Positions 19,008-27,553 of a DNA stretch of 64,000 nucleotides are shown here, piece by piece (within the stretch, counting starts at the first letter, position 1; the number at the start of each line of letters is the position of its first letter). The DNA comes from Sulfurimonas hydrogeniphila (lineage in GTDB: Bacteria; Campylobacterota; Campylobacteria; Campylobacterales; Sulfurimonadaceae): positions 1,240,001 through 1,304,000 of the forward strand of contig NZ_CP035534.1 in NCBI RefSeq assembly GCF_009068765.1. Direction: 5' to 3'. A program made the translations under genes and the position numbers. Below the pieces are notes generated by a model, which saw nothing but the letters and a program-made list of their open reading frames with translations, was not told the origin of the DNA and did not search any database.

Positions 19008-19400
19008 ATGCAAGAAAAAAAATCTTCTATCGACCCGAAAGACTTAATGGCAGTAGAAAGAGCGACTACCGCACTTATCGGAACCTCTATCTCCCTTATT
19101 ATTCTCGGTTTTATTATTGAAAAATTTGAACTGTTTCTGCATATTATATCTGTCGAGTTAACAGGAAAAAAACATGATACCATACCGCAGTTGACACATA
19201 TTGCCTTTTACAATTATCTGGGTATATTTATCACGATATGCGGCATACTTCTGGCTGGATACACCTATAAATACTACCTCACATGGATCACACATCTGGA
19301 AAAAGGAGAAATAGATACCGACAAAAACATCTATTTTTATCTTTCATTGACAGTTTCACTTGTCGGTTTTGTACTTTTACTCAGTATGATCTTTATTTAA
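19008..19400 (+). CDS. DUF202-like small membrane protein
   Basis: A 130-residue protein with three predicted transmembrane helices (about residues 22-40, 63-88 and 108-129). The N-terminal segment DLMAVERATTALIGTSISLIILGF fits the DUF202/YidH family hallmark of an ERT/N-type motif just before the first helix. Function in the family is unknown. An aGGAaa ribosome-binding site precedes the ATG. It is divergent from glyS. Confidence 0.75.
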   Translation: MQEKKSSIDPKDLMAVERATTALIGTSISLIILGFIIEKFELFLHIISVELTGKKHDTIPQLTHIAFYNYLGIFITICGILLAGYTYKYYLTWITHLEKGEIDTDKNIYFYLSLTVSLVGFVLLLSMIFI

Positions 19401-19544
19401 ATAGAATCCGAGTTAAAAAGAGTGTTAAAAAAAACAAATAATCTTAGTATAAACTTAGACAAGATAAATATGCTCTGATTTATGATAATGCTAAAGATTT
19501 TATAGATACAATAACGTTAAATAAATTAACACAAGGAATTTAAT

Positions 19545-19931
19545 ATGCCAAAGATTAACAAATACGTTGACATTGACACAGTAGAAAGAGAAGCAAAGAA
19601 AGATTTAATTGACCGTCACTCACCATTCATTACCGTACCTGGTGTTGCTAAAAAAGGCGAAATGCTTGCAGTAAACGTAAAAATGGGTAACGAATATACT
19701 CACCCGGATGATTTCGATCACTACATCGAGTCTATCACTCTTTATGACGGTGACACTAAATTGGCAACGGCTACTTTTGTTCCTGGAACTTTAGGAAATG
19801 AAAAATCTCATGCTGAAGTAACTTTCAACATCAGACCGATGAAGAAAAAACTTACTCTTGTAGCACATGGTTACTGTACTAAGCACGGCATCTGGGAAAG
19901 TACGCCTGAAATCGTAGAAGTTACAGAATAA
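19545..19931 (+). CDS. Superoxide reductase, neelaredoxin type (class II)
   Basis: A 128-residue iron enzyme that reduces superoxide to hydrogen peroxide without releasing oxygen. The five ligands of the square-pyramidal Fe(His)4(Cys) centre are visible: H25, H53, H59, C111 and H114. There is no N-terminal desulforedoxin domain, so it is the one-iron form. The usual Glu-Lys pair before the first ligand (EKH) is replaced here by Asp-Arg (D23-R24-H25). It is preceded by AAGGAA at a good distance and followed by a strong hairpin terminator. Rubredoxin (9.5 kb) is a plausible electron donor. Confidence 0.93.
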   Translation: MPKINKYVDIDTVEREAKKDLIDRHSPFITVPGVAKKGEMLAVNVKMGNEYTHPDDFDHYIESITLYDGDTKLATATFVPGTLGNEKSHAEVTFNIRPMKKKLTLVAHGYCTKHGIWESTPEIVEVTE

Positions 19932-19941
19932 CTTAAATTCT

Positions 19942-19968
19942 TCAGATAGAATTTTTAATTCTATCTGA
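19942..19968. terminator. Bidirectional intrinsic terminator between superoxide reductase and HD-GYP gene
   Basis: A perfect 12-base stem, TCAGATAGAATT (19942-19953) and AATTCTATCTGA (19957-19968), with a three-base loop lies between two convergent genes. The right arm overlaps the last codons of the HD-GYP gene. The A/T-rich stem base can supply the U-tract in both directions. Confidence 0.75.
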
Positions 19969-20896
19969 GCATTTCTATCATTTTATTTAAAATATTCACA
20001 TCCAGCTGTTTACTCATTTTCGTTTTCATCAACAACAATGCTTCAAAGACTCCCATTGCTTCTTTATAGGATCTTCTGCTCGTTAACGCATCAAAAACAT
20101 CACATACAGCTATAATTCTTGCTATATAAGGAATATTTTCTCCATTGAGTCCTGCAGGATACCCTGAACCGTCCATTCTTTCCTGATGATACTTGATACC
20201 CATGAGAATATCTTTGTTTTTTATTCCCAGTTTTAATCCGATGGCATAGCCAAACATCGGGTACTTTTTCATTTCAGTAAATTCTATTTCTGTCAAGCGT
20301 CCTTTTTTTTCAACAATTTCAGGATTGATTTTACTTTTTCCGATATCGTGCAAGAGTGCCGCTTCTCCCAATGCCTCAAGCATTTCTTTGGAAAATTTCA
20401 AGTAAGTGCCAAGATTTAATGCGTAAATGCAGACATTAATAGAGTGTGTCATTATTGTATACTGATGTTCAGCTATATTTATAATAGAGTCAATAGAAAA
20501 ATTCTTATCTGCAACAGTTTCCACAAGCTCATATATCACATGTTTGGATGTTTTATAAGTCTCGAGATCTTCCGGATTTGAAAACAGAGTATGAAGGATA
20601 ACAGTCGCTTTATGATATATTTTAGCTGCTTTTTCTTCAAAGTTTATGTATTTTTTTTGAGCATGTGCAACTCTTTGGTTGTAATATCTGAGATAATATG
20701 CCCGCTCTTTTTCATTGATATAAACAGCGTTGATATCTTTAAGCTTTTCTACATCCTCTGCAGTCACCAAAGTGCCTGCATGTTTAAAATAGTGCATCTT
20801 TTTTTCTTTCTCTGAAGGAATAAAAAGATTAAACTCAAATACTGCATTTTCTTTTATGATATCTTTGTCTATTGAAATATATTTAGTTGACTTCAA
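19961..20896 (-). CDS. HD-GYP domain cyclic-di-GMP phosphodiesterase
   Basis: A 311-residue cytoplasmic protein. An N-terminal part (1-110) is followed by an HD-GYP domain: HD metal ligands at residues 183-184 in LLHDIGKSKI, and the HQERMDGSGYP signature at 237-247, so the catalytic elements appear intact. Such enzymes hydrolyse c-di-GMP fully to GMP. There is no sensor or receiver domain of a recognised type. It follows the GGDEF-EAL gene by 15 bases on the same strand, so both probably control the same second-messenger pool. Confidence 0.9.
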   Translation of the reverse strand: MKSTKYISIDKDIIKENAVFEFNLFIPSEKEKKMHYFKHAGTLVTAEDVEKLKDINAVYINEKERAYYLRYYNQRVAHAQKKYINFEEKAAKIYHKATVILHTLFSNPEDLETYKTSKHVIYELVETVADKNFSIDSIINIAEHQYTIMTHSINVCIYALNLGTYLKFSKEMLEALGEAALLHDIGKSKINPEIVEKKGRLTEIEFTEMKKYPMFGYAIGLKLGIKNKDILMGIKYHQERMDGSGYPAGLNGENIPYIARIIAVCDVFDALTSRRSYKEAMGVFEALLLMKTKMSKQLDVNILNKMIEMLR

Positions 20897-20911
20897 ACAT
20901 ACTGCCTGTTA

Positions 20912-22504
20912 TTATAAATTTAATTTCACAGATGGTTCATCTATATAAAATCCTTGTGAATAGTCTATACCCAATTCACACACTCTGTCCATAACAACAC
21001 TTGAATGCACATATTCTGCTATTGTTTTTATTCCCAGTTTTTTAGCAAACTGAACAATTGTATCGACAACAATTTTTGAAGCCTCATCCACATCAATATT
21101 TTCTATAAGTGAACCGTCGATTTTTATATAATCTGCATCAATTTTTGTTATATATGAAAAATTGGAGTAGCCGCTTCCAAAATCATCTATCGCTATTTTC
21201 GCGCCATACCTGACAACTTCACTGACAAACCTGTCTACCCTTTTAAAATCCTGCACGGCTTCTGATTCCAAAAGCTCAAATGTTACTCTTGAAGCTGCGT
21301 GAGAGTTTTTCAGTTTATTCAGGATAAAATTAAATATTTCGCTGCTCATGATGTCTTCTATGGAAAGGTTAATACTGAATTCAAACTCATTCTTTTCAAA
21401 AACAGCAAAGGATTTGTTGATTATTTTTTTTGTCACTTCATTATAAATTTTAATATTTTTAGCAATAGGAATAAACAACAAAGGAGAAAGAATCTTTCCG
21501 TTCATATCTACGAGTCTTGCCAGGCACTCGTATTTTGTAATTTCTTTCGTTTTGTTGTCACGAATTGCCTGAAAATATGGAATGATTTTGTCATTTTGCA
21601 CCGCTTCGCGAACAATTGAAGAGAGTTGTAAATTACGCCGATATTCATCTTCAAAATGCATTTTGTCTTCATAAATCCAAAAGGGAACACCCTTTTTCTT
21701 TGCATACATCAAGGCCATGGAAACTTTGGAAAAAATATTATTGTTTATTCTGTCTGATGACGATGCCAAAGTAAAATCAACAAAAATTTGTGTTTCCTGA
21801 TAAGTGACTTTTATGTTTTTTATCTTTTCGTAAAGTTCACTCAGATAACTCTTTAAATGATAAAAACCAAGATTTTCATCCAGTGAAATGGCAAATTCTG
21901 CACCTGAAAGACGATAAACCTGATTTGGCGAAAGGACTTTTTTTAAGTATTTTCCGACATATTCCAAAACATAATCGCCAACTACAAATCCGTAAAAATT
22001 ATTGATTGTCTGAAAATTATCAATTTTCAAGAGAATCAAACCGCACTGCTCACAGTTTTCCAGGTCTTTGCGAAGTTGATACAAGTTTGGAAGATTAGTC
22101 AGGTGGTCTGTAAAATAACGTTTAAAAAGTTCTCTCCTGTACTCTTGAATACTCAAATTTTTGCTTGAATGGTCTTTATAAAGCTCTTTGAGCACTTCAT
22201 CACTTATATGCTCTGTATCATCCGTATCTATCGTAAAAACCACAACAGAAGTTTTTTGCTTGTCATCATGCTTTAAAAGTACTATTTTTGCATCCGGTAC
22301 TGCCTTATTGATCTCTCGTACTAGAGTTTGAACCAATACAGTATTGTGTATATATGAGAGGATATGAATCAATACTTTATGTTTCGCCAAAAGCCCAATT
22401 TCATATATTACATCTGGAACTTCAGCGGATGAACTTAATGTAAAATTTTCAACTTCAAAAGTATCACTATTCATACTGTCTTTGCCTTTATACCTGTGTT
22501 TCAT
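20912..22504 (-). CDS. GGDEF-EAL protein with degenerate cyclase site
   Basis: A 530-residue protein. Residues 1-110 form an unassigned sensory-like region, about 130-290 a GGDEF domain and about 295-530 an EAL domain. The cyclase signature is SGAEF (200-204) rather than GGDEF, so cyclase activity is doubtful. The EAL domain keeps the substrate and metal residues (ECLAR at 326-330, then DDFGSGYSN, DYIKIDGSL, AEYVHS and QGF), so phosphodiesterase activity is likely, although EAL reads ECL. An alternative start is Met11. It is upstream of and close to the HD-GYP gene. Confidence 0.9.
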   Translation of the reverse strand: MKHRYKGKDSMNSDTFEVENFTLSSSAEVPDVIYEIGLLAKHKVLIHILSYIHNTVLVQTLVREINKAVPDAKIVLLKHDDKQKTSVVVFTIDTDDTEHISDEVLKELYKDHSSKNLSIQEYRRELFKRYFTDHLTNLPNLYQLRKDLENCEQCGLILLKIDNFQTINNFYGFVVGDYVLEYVGKYLKKVLSPNQVYRLSGAEFAISLDENLGFYHLKSYLSELYEKIKNIKVTYQETQIFVDFTLASSSDRINNNIFSKVSMALMYAKKKGVPFWIYEDKMHFEDEYRRNLQLSSIVREAVQNDKIIPYFQAIRDNKTKEITKYECLARLVDMNGKILSPLLFIPIAKNIKIYNEVTKKIINKSFAVFEKNEFEFSINLSIEDIMSSEIFNFILNKLKNSHAASRVTFELLESEAVQDFKRVDRFVSEVVRYGAKIAIDDFGSGYSNFSYITKIDADYIKIDGSLIENIDVDEASKIVVDTIVQFAKKLGIKTIAEYVHSSVVMDRVCELGIDYSQGFYIDEPSVKLNL

Positions 22505-22581
22505 ATGTATAATAACATATTTTTAATCCATAAAGTAGAATTTAACCGCAGTTTGACTATACTCTTGTCATATTTTCAGAA

Positions 22582-23247
22582 ATGGTGGCAGTATTGAAAT
22601 CCTATCAAAATCTTGTTTTACTTCAAAACCTGTACCGCTTAAAAGCTATCGGTTTTGAATATATAGAACACTTTAATATAAATGATAAAACAAACTATGA
22701 AACGCCAACAACATTAGCGGCTCTGTCTCAAAATATATCCTCATGTCATCTGTGTGATTTGAGCAAATCAAGAACGCAAAGTATGAGCGGATACGGAAAC
22801 CGGAATGCAAGCTTGTTTATAATAGATTTCAGTGTTTCACAGGCACAGGACCGTGCAAATGCATACTATACAGGCCGATCCGGAGAAACATTAAAAAATA
22901 TGATAGAAAAAGTTGTACATCTCAGTATAGAAGATGTTTTTATAACACATGCTGTCAAATGCAAACCCCTGCAATCAAACAAGCCTTCTGCCTCCGAATT
23001 CAATTCCTGTAAAAATTATCTGTTTTCTCAGCTGGATTTTATAAAGCCAAAGGTCATTGTAACACTTGGAGAAGATGCCTATACTCACCTGACAGGTGAT
23101 GTGAATTTTAAAAATGTAAGAGGGCATGTTATAGACTACAAAGAGTATAAACTCATCCCTGTTTATCATCCCCAGTATCTTTTGAGAAACCCCGAGTTGA
23201 AAAAAATCACATTAAATGATCTAAAAACCATAAAGAGTTGCCTATGA
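22582..23247 (+). CDS. Uracil-DNA glycosylase family 4-like protein
   Basis: A 221-residue protein of the family 4/5 uracil-DNA glycosylases that remove uracil from DNA. Four cysteines for a 4Fe-4S cluster are visible at C55, C58, C127 and C143. The C-terminal HPQYLLRNPE matches the HPxxLL motif. The usual GEAPG motif I is replaced by a diverged IDFSVSQAQDR segment, although YTGRSGETL follows as expected. Activity is therefore likely but not certain. The last four bases overlap the start of the following periplasmic-protein gene. Confidence 0.82.
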   Translation: MVAVLKSYQNLVLLQNLYRLKAIGFEYIEHFNINDKTNYETPTTLAALSQNISSCHLCDLSKSRTQSMSGYGNRNASLFIIDFSVSQAQDRANAYYTGRSGETLKNMIEKVVHLSIEDVFITHAVKCKPLQSNKPSASEFNSCKNYLFSQLDFIKPKVIVTLGEDAYTHLTGDVNFKNVRGHVIDYKEYKLIPVYHPQYLLRNPELKKITLNDLKTIKSCL

Positions 23248-24515
23248 AAAAACTACTATTTCTGCTTGCGCCCTGTATCATTTTTGCACAAAGTTTTATA
23301 ATATCCAATATTCCTATTCCAAAGATATATATTCAGGACCTTGACCCTTATACATGTAACGACAAATGTATGAAAGAGCTTTTACAAAACGGGCAGATAT
23401 TCTCTTTTCTCTCCCATGCAAACAAGAAACTGACAGACAAAGAGTTGGATGAGGCACGCATTATTAACATTGCCGTACTCAATCTTGGCGCATCAAACGC
23501 CGGCATGAAATTAAAAATAGCCCTGCTCCTGCCTTACAAGAAAATAGGAAAATACGCATCCACCACCACAAATGCGGCTTTTGCCTATCTGATGACAAAA
23601 AGTAACTCTTTTATGCTCAAAAGCTACAAAATTCCGACAGAAAACAGATCAGATTTGCAAGAAGCTCTGACGCAAATAGAATCAGATGGATTTGAGTATG
23701 TCATAGCACCGCTTACAGCACAGGGAGTAAACAACATTATTGAGATTGATCCAAATATAAATATATATTTTCCTACTATGAACAAAAAAGATGTTCATAC
23801 TGTCTCTTCTTCTCTTGTTTTTGGAGGTATTGACTACAAACAGCAAAGTAAAATGCTACTTCATGAAGCAGTTTCACCTCTGGTTATTTTTTCTGACAAG
23901 TCACAGACAGGCAGAAAGTTGGCATTTTATCAAGAAGACGAGTTTTTGCACCCTTGCGCTGATATAAACGATACTATGTATTATAATGATGAAATCAGTG
24001 TTTATAACGAAGATGTCAATCTTTCAGAAGAAAAAAAAATATTTACCTATTTTATTTCACGAAGAACAACCAATCTTGAAAGATATTTAAAAGAAAATAA
24101 AGACATTGTCAATGCTTCATTTTTTGTCAATACCCCAATCATCAAAACAGGAATGATATTATCACAACTGACACTTTACGATGTAAATGCTACAAACATC
24201 CTCTCAACACAGATCAATTATGACCCATTGCTGCTCTCTATGACGCAGTACAATGACAGAAAAAACATGATTGTAGCAAATTCTATAACCAAAGATAATA
24301 ATATTTTGATTGAGACAAATTCACTGTTGGGAAATGACATTGTGTATGACTGGATTAACTACACTACAACTGTCGGAATAGATTACTTTTATGCACAAAT
24401 CACCGGTGAAGAAAGAGAATACAATATCAACCTTCTGGACAATCAAATGATGTATGATATAGAACTTTTACGCCCTGGAATATCGAGATTTTTCAAATAT
24501 ATTCCAGACGAGTAG
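23244..24515 (+). CDS. Secreted protein with LppC/periplasmic-binding-like fold
   Basis: A protein of about 423 residues. I place the start at ATG 23244, which overlaps the glycosylase stop (ATGA), giving MKKLLFLLAPCIIFAQS, a convincing signal peptide. Residues 85-330 resemble type 1 periplasmic-binding/LppC-like domains, alternating strands such as KIALLLPYKKIG and EYVIAPLTAQGV. Two Cys early in the mature part (YTCNDKCMKEL) may form a disulfide. LppC proteins activate peptidoglycan synthases in some bacteria, but that role is only a suggestion here. It converges with the MFS transporter, overlapping it by 48 bases. Confidence 0.65.
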   Translation: MKKLLFLLAPCIIFAQSFIISNIPIPKIYIQDLDPYTCNDKCMKELLQNGQIFSFLSHANKKLTDKELDEARIINIAVLNLGASNAGMKLKIALLLPYKKIGKYASTTTNAAFAYLMTKSNSFMLKSYKIPTENRSDLQEALTQIESDGFEYVIAPLTAQGVNNIIEIDPNINIYFPTMNKKDVHTVSSSLVFGGIDYKQQSKMLLHEAVSPLVIFSDKSQTGRKLAFYQEDEFLHPCADINDTMYYNDEISVYNEDVNLSEEKKIFTYFISRRTTNLERYLKENKDIVNASFFVNTPIIKTGMILSQLTLYDVNATNILSTQINYDPLLLSMTQYNDRKNMIVANSITKDNNILIETNSLLGNDIVYDWINYTTTVGIDYFYAQITGEEREYNINLLDNQMMYDIELLRPGISRFFKYIPDE

Positions 24516-25622
24516 TGTCAAGAACATTACTCCCATGCCTCCTTCACTTACTATCACTGCATTTTCAAAACCGTAATTTTTCCAAATATACCCTATAACA
24601 ATTGCTCCCAAAGCACTAAAAACAGCAATGCCGCCATAAAAAATACCGTAAACAAATCCTTTGGAATTTGCATATTCAGAAATGTAGGCACGGGTAGCAT
24701 TTAAACTAAAAACAGTAAATAGACCCAAAAAAGCAAATGCCAGCCATAGATTTATATTTAACATAGATATAGAGACAATACCAAAAACAAAAGAAAGCAA
24801 CAACACCCTGATAACACCTATCTTGTCACTTAAAACTCCGCCATAATAACTCATAAGAGTCTGTACAGCCGTCAGCATCATTACAAGAAGCGGAATAGTT
24901 GCCAAAGAAAAACCCTCATTTCTCGCCTTTAAAATAAAAAACTGGTCACTCATGATAAAAAACAAAAATCCGAAATAGATAAACAGGACCGGAAGTAACT
25001 TATAATCCTCCTTGTTAATAACCTGCTTATCTTTTTTTATCTTTTTTGGTGCATCTTTTACAAGAAAGACTACTATGGCAACCGCAATCAACCCTGGTAT
25101 GATCGTCAGTTCAAAAATGAATCTTATTGATTTTTCATCTTGCGCAATAAACATAAAAATGACAAAAATTAAAAATGCTCCACTCAATTCTCCGGCAATA
25201 TCGAGCATTTTATGAAAACCAAAAGTTCTGCCATGCGCATTGTTTTTAACATAACTGCTGATAAGCGAGTCTTTTGAAGCACTTCGTATGGCTTTACCCA
25301 TTCTTTCGACCCCCTGCAATAATGCGACACTTATAAAACTGTGTGAAAAACCCAACAATGGTTTAGAAACAGTCGATAAAAGATACCCTGCAACAAGAAA
25401 CGGTTTCACTATTTGATATTTATCACTTAAATATCCAAAAAGAATTCGAAAAGCATAGGATATAAATGTTGCAATAGCGATAATAATTCCAAGCTTATCA
25501 ACCCCTTCATTCAAAACATAGACGACAAAAACAGGTAAAAGAGTAGTAACCATGTTTGATGACATATCTGTAAAAAAACTGACCCAGCCTATATATACTA
25601 CATTTTTATCTATACTTTTCAT
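24468..25622 (-). CDS. MFS transporter
   Basis: A 384-residue major facilitator superfamily protein with about twelve transmembrane segments. The loop 2-3 signature is partly visible as FGYLSDKYQ, and the second half has YYGGVLSDKIGVIRV in the equivalent place. Long hydrophobic stretches alternate with basic cytoplasmic loops, for example KKIKKDKQVINKED in the middle. The substrate cannot be deduced. It is followed upstream by the thioesterase gene on the same strand, eight bases away, so the two may be co-transcribed. Confidence 0.88.
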   Translation of the reverse strand: MKSIDKNVVYIGWVSFFTDMSSNMVTTLLPVFVVYVLNEGVDKLGIIIAIATFISYAFRILFGYLSDKYQIVKPFLVAGYLLSTVSKPLLGFSHSFISVALLQGVERMGKAIRSASKDSLISSYVKNNAHGRTFGFHKMLDIAGELSGAFLIFVIFMFIAQDEKSIRFIFELTIIPGLIAVAIVVFLVKDAPKKIKKDKQVINKEDYKLLPVLFIYFGFLFFIMSDQFFILKARNEGFSLATIPLLVMMLTAVQTLMSYYGGVLSDKIGVIRVLLLSFVFGIVSISMLNINLWLAFAFLGLFTVFSLNATRAYISEYANSKGFVYGIFYGGIAVFSALGAIVIGYIWKNYGFENAVIVSEGGMGVMFLTLLVWNIFEKSRYSRA

Positions 25623-25630
25623 ATAATTTC

Positions 25631-26005
25631 CTAAAATAAAGAGAGAATGAGTTCTTTGCTTTCATTATCTAATTTCTGTACTTTCCCGTCAAAATCAATA
25701 TATACCAAAAGAATTTCCAATTCAAATATTTTTTCATTTTCTTTATAAATTTCCTGACTCAGTGTAAAGGAAGCTGCTTTCATTGTAACTAGTTTTGTAT
25801 ATATCTCAAGCATATCACCAAGTTTAGCACTTTTATAAAAATCTGCGGTAACTTTACGGGCCACAAAATGCCCGTTTTCCAAAACAGGTGTCATATTTTT
25901 TTTAAAAAAAGCTTCACTGCGTGCTCTTTCGCAAAAATTTAAATAGTTTGAATGGTACACGACACCACCGGTGTCTGTATCTTCGTAATAGACTCGTATT
26001 TGCAC
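25631..26005 (-). CDS. ybgC: YbgC-type acyl-CoA thioesterase
   Basis: A 124-residue hot-dog fold thioesterase. The signature YYEDTDTGGVVYHSNYLNFCERARSE at the N terminus contains the catalytic Asp and the conserved HxNY. I take the GTG at 26003-26005 as start because the family begins within a few residues of this motif; GGGAG lies upstream. YbgC-type enzymes act on short acyl-CoA or acyl-ACP and often accompany Tol-Pal genes, which are not seen here. The integrase gene of the island ends 11 bases before this start, so the native upstream region has been displaced. Confidence 0.92.
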   Translation of the reverse strand: MQIRVYYEDTDTGGVVYHSNYLNFCERARSEAFFKKNMTPVLENGHFVARKVTADFYKSAKLGDMLEIYTKLVTMKAASFTLSQEIYKENEKIFELEILLVYIDFDGKVQKLDNESKELILSLF

Positions 26006-26016
26006 CTTATAACTCC

Positions 26017-27216
26017 CTATTTATTGGACTTTTTAGCCTCTTCTAAAATATTCGCTCCAAAATTCGCTCCAATTTTAGAAATATTATCTAGTCTTACATC
26101 ATCATTCTCTTGAATATATTTGGCATAAATTTTTAATGTAATTTGCGGATTTTTATGTCCAAGCATTTTACTGACCCATAAAATATCAATACCTTTGCTT
26201 ATCATTTGTGATGCAAATGTATGACGCAGATTATACAATGTTCTAACTTTTACGCCACTGTTTTTTAATAACACTTTAAATTGCACAGCAATAATATCGT
26301 GCGAATAAAATCGCTTATGAAAACTACTTAAAAACACAAACTCCTGACATCCTGTCAACTGAAATTGTTTTTTTAATGCTATTTCAGCCTGAGGTAATAT
26401 ATCAACATCTCTATCTGATGAATCTGTTTTTGTATCTCCTTCTATTCCATTAACTATCGTTTTACCAATACTTATTTGCTTTTTATCAAAGTCAATATCT
26501 TTCCACCTTAAAGCTATAATTTCACCTGGTCTTATCCCTGTTGTATACATAAGAGCAATAAAGTTTCTTAAGTAACCTGTAGCACTTGAAATAATTATTT
26601 CCATTTCTTTTTCTGAAAAAGGATTTAAAACCGTCATTTTTTTGCTTTCATCATTATCCTTCTTTTTTGCTAAAACTTTTGGTGATTTAACTTTTCTTAC
26701 AGGGTTTTTTCTAATGATGTCATTATCTACGGCTTTATCCAGTATAGAGAGAAAGACTGAACGATATTTTTGCACTGTCGAATATTTATATTTTTCCAAA
26801 AGTTTATTTTGCCATTTTTCAATTTCTATTGGTTTTATTGATTCTAGTTTTCGGTGATCAAAATATGGTTTTATCTGATTCAAAAAATGTCTATGATTCC
26901 GCTTAAATACATGAGGACGAACGGTTCCCTTGTAAACTAAAAAAAATTCTTCAGCCCATTCTTCAACAGTATACTCCTTATTTTCCTCATCTTCAAAATT
27001 TTTAATTTTACCTGTAAGAACCTCCACTATCTGAGGAATAATTTCTTTTTTAATGATAAGTAAATTTGAAGGTGTTGCCTTTAACCCAGTAGTTTTTTTC
27101 TTCGGAGATTTTCCTTTTTCAAGGACAAACGAAAGTTGCCATATATTATACTTTTCAAATATCGTGAATGTATATTCTAAATAATTCACTTTTTCTCTTT
27201 TTTTTGATTTAGCCAA
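26017..27216 (-). CDS. Tyrosine site-specific integrase of the island
   Basis: A 399-residue phage-type integrase with an N-terminal arm-binding part, a SAM-like core-binding domain (about 90-190) and a C-terminal catalytic domain. Catalytic residues seen are Arg in TGIRPGEI, the YNLRHTFAS box with Arg and His, His in LGHKN and the nucleophile Tyr in KIYAKY. It overlaps the small excisionase-like gene upstream by eight bases. Its 3' end points at the chromosome (ybgC), so the attachment site should lie in or just after the 26005-26017 gap. No tRNA gene is there. Confidence 0.93.
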   Translation of the reverse strand: MAKSKKREKVNYLEYTFTIFEKYNIWQLSFVLEKGKSPKKKTTGLKATPSNLLIIKKEIIPQIVEVLTGKIKNFEDEENKEYTVEEWAEEFFLVYKGTVRPHVFKRNHRHFLNQIKPYFDHRKLESIKPIEIEKWQNKLLEKYKYSTVQKYRSVFLSILDKAVDNDIIRKNPVRKVKSPKVLAKKKDNDESKKMTVLNPFSEKEMEIIISSATGYLRNFIALMYTTGIRPGEIIALRWKDIDFDKKQISIGKTIVNGIEGDTKTDSSDRDVDILPQAEIALKKQFQLTGCQEFVFLSSFHKRFYSHDIIAVQFKVLLKNSGVKVRTLYNLRHTFASQMISKGIDILWVSKMLGHKNPQITLKIYAKYIQENDDVRLDNISKIGANFGANILEEAKKSNK

Positions 27217-27553
27217 CTTTTAGTCCTTGAATTATATTTTGAACAGATGGATGATAAATTTTTTTTTCTGTCTCAAGTTTTTTCTCTTCTTTTTTCCTAT
27301 TTTTATTTCTTTTGTAATCTAAAATTCCAGATGGTATAAACTCTTTTTTCCCTTTTTCATTTATAAAATAATGTACACCGTCTTGGAATGTTCCATTTTG
27401 TATGTAATAATCTATCATTCTATCTGTTTTGCCTAGTAAATTAGCAACCGCTTTTTTAGTAGTAAGTGTTGAAACAGTAAGAAATAGTAACTCTTCTTGT
27501 TCTTCCAGCTTTTTCAAAATTAAATATAGAATTTTTTCAGAATTTTCACTCAT
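27209..27553 (-). CDS. Small excisionase/HTH-like protein
   Basis: A 114-residue protein. A helix-turn-helix-like segment (about residues 27-70, TTKKAVANLLGKTDRMIDYYIQNGTF ending in GVHYFINEKGKKEF in two pieces) resembles the MerR-like fold of excisionases and AlpA regulators. It is followed by a very basic tail. It lies between the RepA-like ATPase and the integrase, overlapping both by a few bases, which fits a role as recombination directionality factor. The assignment rests on motif shape and position only. Confidence 0.55.
   Translation of the reverse strand: MSENSEKILYLILKKLEEQEELLFLTVSTLTTKKAVANLLGKTDRMIDYYIQNGTFQDGVHYFINEKGKKEFIPSGILDYKRNKNRKKEEKKLETEKKIYHPSVQNIIQGLKVG

Noticed and set aside
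26006-26016. tRNA gene as integration site next to the integrase
   Set aside because: Only 11 bases separate the integrase from ybgC and no cloverleaf-like sequence is present on either side.
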